NCBI GenBank assembly: GCA_944470555.2
Contig: OX104134.1
Span: 104,278,701 to 104,342,700, forward strand
From: Heterobilharzia americana
Taxonomy: Eukaryota; Platyhelminthes; Trematoda; Strigeidida; Schistosomatidae
Direction: 5' to 3'
DNA length: 64,000 nt
Below are positions 58,001-64,000 of this stretch, piece by piece. Both the position numbers and the translations under genes were made by a program. How positions within the stretch are numbered: the stretch's first letter is position 1; each line of letters opens with the position of its first letter. The notes beneath the pieces were generated by a model that was not told where the DNA came from, ran no database searches, and saw only the letters and a program-made list of their open reading frames with translations.

Positions 58001-58529
58001 TATTTGATTAAGCTTTTAAGTCCTAAAGCTTTTAGCTTTTTCATTACTACTACTGACCTATCATTGAACATGTGTCACCGCTATTTAAAATCGTTATGGG
58101 ATCATCATTAGTGATGATGTAGACGAAACCACCGATAGCTAAACATCAACATTCACTCTGTTATAAGTAAGTTTAGTTGGCGAGTATCAAACGCATCTAG
58201 TCTTATCCACTGTATAATTGCAAAAGCTTGTATTACAAGGCTGAAATATCAAAGCTTGATTTGATTTACTCATTATATTTCACGTTAACTTTCAATTTTC
58301 GTCTTTAGTCAACTCATTACCGGGATCAAAACAAATTCATAATTTTATGCATTTAATCCTACATGATTCTATTCCTTTTTCATTTATATTATTTCTATCT
58401 TTGTTACTTAGCAATTTCTTACGGAACTTGAAGCTCGTAAACCTCAGATAGAACGCATACATTATGAAAAAGAACGTCTTCTGTCTTGGACAACTAACGA
58501 TCCTTCAGTCGAGGAATTGGCTATACAAA
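45829..58529 (+). CDS. DMD: Dystrophin-like gene, hinge 3 to R20 part (plus strand), open at both ends
   Basis: The exons visible are 45829-46037 (uncertain), 46673-47019, 49327-49410 and 58412-58529. They encode a Ser/Thr/Pro-rich hinge and most of one spectrin repeat. From memory of vertebrate dystrophin, the best place is hinge 3 followed by R20: TEPVLSSEPITVRMP resembles TQPVVTKETAISKLEMP, QLTRWLTTI matches ELTDWLSLL, and FLTELEARKPQIERI matches MQDLEQRRPQLEELI. Phase runs 0 to 0 across the last intron. It does not close between 47019 (phase 2) and 49327 (phase 0), so one small exon of 3n+1 nt has been missed. The next repeat helix (C, with Trp) lies beyond 58529, probably outside the window. 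The strand is opposite to the CH2-R4 exons. Confidence 0.75.
46673..47019 (+). CDS. Dystrophin-like exon: Ser/Thr/Pro-rich hinge 3 and helix A of R20
   Basis: The frame is open from 46655 to a stop at 47021, and the donor AG-GTAAAT ends the exon in phase 2. I chose the acceptor at 46671-46672 because it gives phase 0 and joins to 45829-46037. A better pyrimidine tract lies before 46710 but would need another phase. The first 80 residues are a flexible hinge (VKIITEPVLSSEPITVRMPE, then many Pro, Ser, Thr). Then VQQLTRWLTTIGNILETSQ forms a helix A with the conserved Trp. Vertebrate hinge 3 and R20 have the same order and several matching residues. Confidence 0.78.
47696..48064 (-). mobile_element. 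Well-preserved tRNA-derived SINE (Sm-alpha-like) with intact hammerhead
   Basis: It is flanked by a 25-bp direct repeat (47671-47695 and 48065-48089), the likely target-site duplication. Read on the minus strand, from right to left, it has a 5' leader, a tRNA-like A box (GTGGCTCAATGGTAACGCG), a perfect B box GGTTCGATCC near 47815, the hammerhead at 47776-47731 and the tail CTGATGTCAGT. Schistosome Sm-alpha repeats are known to combine an RNA polymerase III promoter with a hammerhead. The plus-strand frame 47706-48008 is a shadow of this repeat. It lies in the intron after the hinge 3 exon. Confidence 0.85.
47731..47776 (-). ncRNA. Type I hammerhead ribozyme, all core residues present
   Basis: On the minus strand the order is stem I 5' strand GCACTG, core CTGAGGA (fits CUGANGA), stem II GTCC-CATACTA-GGAC with four pairs, core GAAA, stem III as C-G plus the A15.1-U16.1 pair around an AGCT loop, cleavage triplet GTC, and stem I 3' strand CAGTGC with six of six pairs. 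Predicted cleavage is after the C of GUC, at 47737. Very short stem III is known for retroelement-associated hammerheads and for Sm-alpha. Activity itself is not shown by sequence. Confidence 0.82.
48440..48560 (+). mobile_element. tRNA-like SINE head
   Basis: AGTGGTAACCTGCTCACGCCTGAA-type sequence (A-box region) is followed at tRNA spacing by GGGTTTGATCCCCGG (B-box region). No hammerhead part was seen downstream. I take it as a SINE remnant, because it does not fold into a full tRNA with acceptor stem. Confidence 0.55.
49210..49280 (-). mobile_element. Small SINE tail remnant
   Basis: The minus strand reads TAGTGCGAAACAGCTATTGC, the GAAA-stem III part of the Sm-alpha-like hammerhead. It lies 50 bp upstream of the 49327 exon acceptor. 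Confidence 0.45.
49327..49410 (+). CDS. Dystrophin-like exon: R20 A-B connection
   Basis: This is an 84-nt exon, phase 0 at both ends, after a strong pyrimidine tract and CACAG and before AAAG-GTGAGT. It encodes QIKQAVLDGTLSDKLVIYHP and ATIQLKIK. Only phase 0 is open. It therefore joins directly to the 58412 exon but not to 47019, where phase 2 must be absorbed by an unseen short exon. The residues continue the A-B loop and the first turn of helix B. Confidence 0.72.
49411..53980 (+). other. First part of the 9-kb intron before the 58412 exon
   Basis: AT-rich sequence without a recognisable exon or named element. The longest open frames (for example 51481-51702 minus) are under 75 codons and have no motif. 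Confidence 0.5.
53985..54455 (-). mobile_element. Penelope-like element 3' fragment
   Basis: The minus strand from 54455 matches the plus strand at about 55565-55690 (block ending in VDPN-IRNWEE and the following CTCTGCACGTAATTACACAC), then continues with the tail also seen at 8.1 and 14.5 kb (NKLCPQRYLVND, TSNKQTKMESQS). Stops break the frame. It faces away from the 55-kb copy, with a SINE between them. Confidence 0.65.
54462..54600 (-). mobile_element. SINE copy with broken hammerhead
   Basis: The minus-strand region 54555-54509 keeps stem II (GTCC/GGAC), GAAA, CAGCTG and GTC, but CUGANGA has become CTAAGAT, so the catalytic core is lost. A degraded B-box block follows near 54575. Confidence 0.7.
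55140..55735 (+). mobile_element. Penelope-like element fragment with GIY-YIG endonuclease domain
   Basis: Penelope-like retroelements end in a GIY-YIG nuclease. Here an open frame at 55344-55613 encodes ILNKAGIKVAYKRTNSLRNK, then NKLVYQTSCNDCEVKYIGQS and SR, with the Y..C..C..YIGQ spacing of these domains. Upstream, in broken frames, KNYPP and FINKFVRNRK recall the segment between RT and nuclease. The frame ends at WEEIRP and stop, where other copies continue with LHVITHNHTV-like text, so the C-terminus is degraded. The copy lacks the RT and is not functional. Confidence 0.72.
55740..58411 (+). other. Remainder of the intron before the 58412 exon
   Basis: Nothing recognised apart from a degraded SINE head at about 56530-56650. 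Open frames at 57363-57678 on both strands overlap and carry no motif. Confidence 0.5.
56530..56650 (-). mobile_element. Degraded tRNA-like SINE head
   Basis: The minus strand reads ATCAATGGTAACGTCTCTGG followed at tRNA spacing by GGTTTCAAATCTC, recalling the A and B boxes of the Sm-alpha-like family. No hammerhead part is seen. Confidence 0.5.
58412..58529 (+). CDS. Dystrophin-like exon: R20 helix B
   Basis: This 118-nt exon lies between CTTAG and a GTACGT donor, starting in phase 0 and ending in phase 1. It encodes QFLTELEARKPQIERIHYEK and ERLLSWTTNDPSVEELAIQ. The pattern of F..L..RKPQ and a charged heptad run is that of helix B in a spectrin repeat, closest in my memory to dystrophin R20 (DLEQRRPQLEELI). 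Codon use and residue pattern make this a secure coding exon. The next exon should give helix C with its Trp; I did not find it by 64000. Confidence 0.82.
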
Positions 58530-60140
58530 GTACGTCTCCTACTTTTCATGAAAATATATAATATATATTAAAGTGAAATGAAATTTAACCATCAGTTTAT
58601 AACCCACTTCTCATAACAATAAGAAAAACATGAACAAGAACTTGTAATAAGCATGATTTCCAGCTAGATTCTGAATGACTGAAGTTCACTTGATTAGAGT
58701 TAATGTAAAATGAACTGAACTAGTGAAGTGAAGTTGAGATCTTGATAACGATGTAGCTGCTTCTTTCGTTTGATTCATCCATTGTACAAGGAGGTTGGTT
58801 GAAAGGGAAAGTCATAATCTAAAAGTGGTTGACATATTTCTACAATTTTTTATAGCTGTTCATAAACTATAAAAAACTGATTTTGACAATTTGAATGATA
58901 ACTAGTAGATTACGATTTCACTAACTATATTGTTTTTTGACTGGATGATTATTTGAAAATAGTTGCTATCATCGACTGTTAGAGAAATATTGAAAATCGG
59001 AAAGTGCTGGGTACCAGTATCTCTCCAGTTCAACATATTTTAACAGTGCACGAAGACAGAAACGTAGAAGATTAAGTTTACTATCACCATATCTCACAAT
59101 TAAAGTGTTACCATGAAACAACTGAGTTAGGATCCAGTAGTTCATACTACAAGATGACTATTCAATTCCATCGATATATATTTGTCATTGACTTCCACAT
59201 GACTGAAGTCATAGGTTGAAGTTGTCTATTAGATTTCAAGAAATAGGTCTTGAAACTGATCAGTGCACATGAAACCTCTCTACAGTTCAGATGTAACAAA
59301 TCATAATACAAAATCTCGAGACTAATCTTTGTATTTCAACGCTTGCTTGACTACAGTCATAAAAAAATCTCCTTGAGATTATTATTCGAGGTGGTTTTTA
59401 CTATCAACTTTAAAAATGTTTACAACTACATTGTTTTCTCAATATTCTAATTCATGAGTACACTGCTTTGAACCTGAAGGTCCCGGCTTAGATTCCTGGC
59501 ATGGTTGGGGGTGCCCGCGGTTGAGGACCCCCATATTAGGACGAAACACCTCTCTAGTTCTCCCAGTTTTCCAATGTTCATCCAACTTATGTCATTACAC
59601 GATTATTTCAATCCCAGATATTAATTATATTTCTATCCAGACCCCAAGGAATCCGAAAGAAAATCTCAGCAGTAGAAACCAAGATGTCATCGACTTTGCT
59701 TACTTGCTCATTAGCGCTTATCGCCAGAATGCTTTTAAACCTCAGGGCAAATTTATTTTAAAGCTCTTAACCAATGTAACTTAGTTCGCACGTAGAAAAC
59801 TTCACAGAGGAAATATCTTCAAACGTCCATTACTGTACATCAGTTTGAACTGGGTTATAAATTATATTCTTTGACTTCCTCTTCTACTTTATTTGAACCA
59901 ACATCTACAGGCGTCCAACTTTTCTTCCTCTACAGCGTCTTACTTTGATTTAGACCTCTATCTATATTAAATGGACGATGAACATAACTGTTGGTTGCTT
60001 TCTCTATCATGCAAAGAAAGATATTTGAAAATGTACAGCTTACTAAGGTTACTGAAGTCTTGATAAGGACAAAAAATCTTAATTTAAATTCCCTTGGACG
60101 TCTAAGGCGACCATTGAGGATAATTTTCAAAATAGACCGA
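58530..60140 (+). other. Intron after the R20 helix B exon
   Basis: Apart from a SINE remnant at 59460-59605, I recognise nothing. The acceptor of the next exon was not located. Confidence 0.5.
59460..59605 (+). mobile_element. SINE tail, decayed
   Basis: Plus-strand CCATATTAGGACGAAACACC retains the stem II 3' strand and GAAA of the family hammerhead. GGTTGAGGACC replaces CTGCTGAGGAGTCC, and stem III is lost. A B-box-like GCTTAGATTCC precedes it at about 59486. Confidence 0.6.
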
Positions 60141-60398
60141 ACAAGGTTACTATCTGGGAAGAGATCGACACAGATGAAAACAATAAAAGATGATGAAGGA
60201 AATTTAATTACCAAAGAAGAGAAACAAAGGAAACCATGAAATGACCACTTCAAAAAGCTCAAGAATCGACCACCACCTGCAGTTCGTCCAGAAATACCAC
60301 CAGCAGCCGAGCCATAGAACTACAAGTGGACACAAATCCTCCAACAAAAGTCGGAGTCCTGAGTGCCATACAGCTACTGAAATGCGAGAAAGCAGCAT

Positions 60399-60677
60399 AG
60401 GCATAGGCTTCAACACTACGGAAGGAATACCGCAAACCTTTATCAATCTCATTCAACAACGATATGAAGAAGCTACATGCCAAGTGATCCACAATGGAAA
60501 GCTCGGTGGGGCTTTTGAAGTGAAGAGAGGAGTAAGACAAGGTTGTCACCTAATGTCACTCATAATCCTCCTGATTGTAGTGAACTGTATCATGCAGCAA
60601 ACCTTGAGGAGCGAGAAGATGCTCATAAGCTGGCTGGATCGATGAGAAGATCCTAGAAGATTTGGACTTTGTCGATG
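60399..60677 (+). repeat. Left arm of a perfect 279-bp inverted repeat
   Basis: Identical, base for base by eye, to the reverse complement of 62351-62629. It covers the reverse-transcriptase block QVIHNGKLGGAFEVKRGVRQ and includes a shared stop after LISWLDR. Confidence 0.93.
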
Positions 60678-60819
60678 ACTTATGTCTAATGTCACACAAA
60701 CTTGAAGATCTACAGGCTAAAACTATCAAGTTGACAGAAGAGGTGAGGCAGGGCAGTGAAGACGGGACTTCCTTCAGGTGGATGTAGAGAAGACAGAGGT
60801 GATGAAGATACTGAACCAA

Positions 60820-60842
60820 CAACAACAACAACAACAACAAGC
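60820..60842 (+). repeat. CAA trinucleotide run
   Basis: (CAA)n in the retroelement frame, encoding Gln; the related 25.8-kb copy has a shorter, interrupted run at about 28425. Confidence 0.8.
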
Positions 60843-61623
60843 ACCAATCACCATCAACGGGGGAAACTTAAGGGAAGTAGTCACTTTCACCTATATAGTA
60901 AGCACTGTTTCAACTACAGGTGGCGGTACAGACGAGGATATCAAAGTCAGAATCAGAAAGGCAGCCATACAGGCCTTCATCAATATGAAATCAGTGTGGA
61001 GATCTTCTGCACTCAGTATGTGGAAGAAGATCCGGATTTTCAACACCAACGTCAAGTCAGTGCTTCTGTATGGTTCAGAGACTTGGCGCGTTACGAAAGG
61101 GATTTCCAACACACTACAGACATTCATCAAGAACTGCCTATGCTGGCTCGTTTCTGAAGATCAAATGGATTGCCAGAATAATAAGAATAAGCAACAAGGA
61201 ACTCTGGCTGGCTGGCTGGTAACGAACCAACCAGGAACCTATCGCTGAACAAATATGCAGAAGGAAGTGTAGACGGATCGAGCATACACTGAGGAGGTTG
61301 ACTGGGGTCATCATGCAACAGGTCAAGCTGTCGAGTGGAATGCAGATGGGAAGTGACGAGTTGGGTGTCCGAGGGTGACATGGAGGAGATCATGTAAGGA
61401 AGAAATGAGAGCATCCGGGCTGTCGTGGAGCCAGGTCCAAAAGTCTTCAGAGAAGAGAGTGCACTGGAGATGTGCTACTGAAGTCCTATGTTTTACTAGG
61501 AACCCAGGGGACAAATAATAGTAATATATAATATCGTTGATCACTGTGGTTTAATTTTCAATCATTCTTCAGAATAAATAGCTTCTTGTTGAATATAATT
61601 CTGTAATTATTCAGATTCTTTTC

Positions 61624-62665
61624 AATAATAATTGTTATTACTTGCCCCTAGGGTTCCTAGTGGAACATAAGAATTCAGTAACCCGCCTCCACTGCACTCT
61701 CTCCTCTGCAGTCTTCTCAACGTGGCGCCATGACTCACCACAAGCTTTCATTTATTCCCCTCATGATCTCCTCCATGTCATTCTCAGCTGTGACGACCAA
61801 CTCGTCGTTTCTCATACGGGTTCCACTCTACGACCTGGCCTGGCATGTGATGTCCCCAGTCGGCCTTCTCAGTGTATGCCCAATCCATCTCCACTTTCTT
61901 CCGCATATTTGTTGGGCGATGGATTCTTGGTTGGTTCGTTGCCAGCCAGCCAGCCAGAGTTCCTTGCCGCTTATGCTTTCTGGCAGTTTCATCGAGCTTG
62001 GAGTGAGCGTAGGCGGCAGCTGTTGATGAATATCTGTAGTTTGTTGGAAGTGCTTTTCGTGACGCGCCAAGTTTCTGAACCATCACACAGAAGCACTGAC
62101 TTACTTGACATTAGTCTTGAAAATCGGGATCTTGTTCTTAATGCTTACTGCAGTGCAGTGCAGTAGATCTTCACTCTGATTTCAGATTAATGAAAGCCTA
62201 TCTTGTTGTCTTTCCGATCCTGGTTTTGACACCATCGCCTGAACCACCGCCACCTGTAGTTGAAATGATGCTGCCCTGCCTAGGAAGGTAGGTGAAAGAA
62301 ACTACTTCCTTTAGGTTTTTCCTGTTAATAGTGGTCGATGCGACATTAGACATCGACAAAGTCCAAATCTTCTAGGATCTTCTCATCGATCCAGCCAGCT
62401 TATGAGCATCTTCTCGCTCCTCAAGGTTTGCTGCATGATACAGTTCACTACAATCAGGAGGATTATGAGTGACATTAGGTGACAACCTTGTCTTACTCCT
62501 CTCTTCACTTCAAAAGCCCCACCGAGCTTTCCATTGTGGATCACTTGGCATGTAGCTTCTTCATATCGTTGTTGAATGAGATTGATAAAGGTTTGCGGTA
62601 TTCCTTCCGTAGTGTTGAAGCCTATGCCTGTCAAATTGCTTCTCGGTCGACTCTTCTGAATATTA
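61624..62665 (-). mobile_element. RTE/SR2-type fragment in tail-to-tail orientation
   Basis: On the minus strand it is 5'-truncated near 62665 (TCGACCGAGAAGCAATT, matching ...VEREAI of the 25.8-kb copy). It runs through the RT block (62634-62383) with an internal deletion near 62340, and ends at an AT-rich tail near 61624. Its 3' end faces that of the 60140-61530 copy across about 95 bp. The distal part (for example EMDWAYTEKADWGHH near 61860) differs clearly from the plus copy. Confidence 0.8.
62351..62629 (-). repeat. Right arm of the perfect 279-bp inverted repeat
   Basis: Reverse complement of 60399-60677 without mismatch or gap by eye; identity stops sharply at both ends. Confidence 0.93.
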
Positions 62666-62669
62666 ATAT

Positions 62670-64000
62670 CGACTCATTCATTAGCATACATTTTTAACCC
62701 CTTTTTTATTAGCAGTAAAATAGCTAGTAGTTTGAGAAACATAAATCAAATGTACTCCTTAAGAATTTAGACTTAATTCTTATTCAGTGGGAATATGATG
62801 CACGAAATAATTTACGTGTATGCTAGAAAGATTATAAAGGTTGAGAGAAAATTTGAGTCACTGTCTTTGAATGACAAACCTAACGCTGAGCTGATTGAGC
62901 TACCAGACTTGGTTGGTAAACTGCGTGTAAATTTCATTTCAGCCTTGGTTGTTACATTCTTTCCGAAATCAAGACTAATGAAGTCGCTATGAGACATCAT
63001 TCTGTTCCCTCTGTTACACAACATATTCATCTTGCATTCTAGTATGAGAAAATTACAGGAGGCTACTATAACAAAAATAATTTACCTTCATTTTTAGTGG
63101 TTTCTTAGGAAAATAAATACTACAAGTCTAATGACTGTCACTGCTACTTCAGATTTGTGTTCACACTTGTTTTCAGTAATATTCCCGATTAGTCCCTATT
63201 AAATATTCACTACTTGTGTCGGTACTGCTTTCATTACATGAAGGTAATAGTAAACTAATTAAGATCATTGGCTTCTGTGCACTGAGATGTTGATACAAAG
63301 TGGTGATTCAAGGAGAAATCCAATAGGTCACCGGTTCGGTTGATGTGAAATTAAGACCTAACGAGGAGTTCGACATTGTAGTTCCCTTTGGTGAAGGAAA
63401 GATGTGACAGCTAAACACTTAGTGGTTAGAATCAAGTATTCTTTCATTTTTCACCATTGTTTCTACAAAGGACTATCTCAAGTAGTCTACTTGCTGACAG
63501 AAATACTTGCTAAATAGTAAGGATTACAATTATTATGGACATCTATCACTATGATTCACAATGAACTCTGTAAAACCTTCATGACTATTAAAATAATGGT
63601 CTTTAAGATTTATGTGAATTATTCTTAGGCTGTTAGTAATAAAACAATCTACTCCTGTTATATGGTTCATGATGTTTATACTGACTTGTTCTTCAGGCTG
63701 GGATTCTGGTTGGAAAACGTCCTGGTGTTGCCCTAGATATTCTAGTTAGTGTATCAATGCGTCACGATGAAGTAAATCGACTTGGCATGAACACCGATAA
63801 CATACTGCTTGCTTTCGTTCAACCTGAAAGACTGTTTCATGAATGTGTGCGCATGTGTTGAACTGATTTGTTGAAAAGCCATTTTATCATACACAAATAT
63901 TCTCCAGCATTTTTGACTACACTACCATTGAATAATTGGTGTAGGCTTTGTATAAGAATGATAACCTCATCCAATGTAAACTGATGACCTACAGTATTGA
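62670..64000. other. Right end of window, one weak exon candidate
   Basis: A TTCTTCAG acceptor at 63697 precedes a frame open for 54 codons (AGILVGKRPGVALDILVSVS, MRHDEVNRLGMNTDNILLAF), with a possible GTAAAT donor after MRHDE. It is not spectrin-like, and its phase 0 does not match the phase-1 end of the 58412 exon, so I do not assign it. Opposed open frames at 62795-63030 are also unassigned. Confidence 0.3.

Larger units (their letters stand above)
60140..61530 (+). mobile_element. RTE/SR2-type fragment with internal deletion
   Basis: It starts 5'-truncated where the 25.8-kb copy is at about 27330 (TRLLSGKRSTQMK). It runs to KCEKAA (about 60390), skips some 440 bp of reverse transcriptase, resumes at the GFNTTEGIPQTFINLIQQRY block and continues to the 3' end with an AAT-type tail (61512-61530). 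The C-terminal block SVLLYGSETWRVTKG is open in 60778-61248. It contains the left arm of a perfect 279-bp inverted repeat. It lies in the plus-strand gene's putative intron. Confidence 0.8.

Noticed and set aside
61642..62166. 174-codon plus-strand frame, the longest after the dystrophin exons
   Set aside because: It is the antisense of the minus-strand RTE fragment's C-terminal block and has no independent support.
63698..63861. Open frame after a good acceptor (AGILVGKRPGVALD...)
   Set aside because: Phase conflicts with the 58412 exon and the residues are not spectrin-like; kept only as a weak candidate in the right-end entry.

Overview
The window reads as AT-rich nuclear DNA of a blood fluke (Schistosoma or a close schistosomatid). 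I infer this from short exons scattered through kilobase-scale introns, and from three repeat classes known from schistosomes: tRNA-derived SINEs carrying a hammerhead ribozyme (Sm-alpha-like), RTE/SR2-type non-LTR retrotransposons, and Penelope-like elements with a GIY-YIG domain. There are no bacterial-style genes or operons.

The protein-coding content is one family, dystrophin. On the minus strand, eight exons between 41646 and 2649 join in phase without a stop. They encode, in order, the C-terminal half of the second calponin-homology domain, spectrin repeats R1 to R3, a proline-rich hinge 2 and repeat R4, about 890 residues that follow vertebrate dystrophin. On the plus strand, exons at 46673-47019, 49327-49410 and 58412-58529, probably preceded by 45829-46037, encode a Ser/Thr/Pro-rich hinge and a spectrin repeat that resemble hinge 3 and R20 of dystrophin. 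The N-terminal part therefore runs leftwards and a later part runs rightwards, diverging from the 41.65-45.83 kb interval. No exon for CH1 or the front of CH2 was recognised upstream of 41646. The layout fits an intragenic inversion (real or an assembly error), a dystrophin split into two divergent genes, or two paralogues. This is the main observation.

Layout. 0-2.6 kb: nothing recognised. 2.6-8.0 kb: four minus-strand exons (R3 end, hinge 2, R4). 8.0-32.4 kb: one 24-kb intron holding Penelope fragments (8.1-8.6, 14.5-14.8 kb), SINEs (13.3-14.1, 31.1-31.8 kb), a decayed non-LTR piece (20.5 kb) and a full-length but dead RTE element at 25790-29165 bounded by a 13-bp target-site duplication. 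32.4-41.6 kb: four minus-strand exons (CH2 to R3). 41.7-45.8 kb: the strand-switch interval, with two SINEs, a non-LTR fragment and a 52-bp TA microsatellite. 45.8-58.5 kb: plus-strand exons with a ribozyme-bearing SINE (47.7 kb) and Penelope pieces (54-55.7 kb). 60.1-62.7 kb: two RTE fragments tail to tail that share a perfect 279-bp inverted repeat.

The genes do not form a pathway. Dystrophin links cortical actin to the membrane dystroglycan complex in muscle, and everything else here is intronic mobile DNA. Exon borders were set by eye from GT-AG sites, phase agreement and remembered family sequence. No alignment or search was run.
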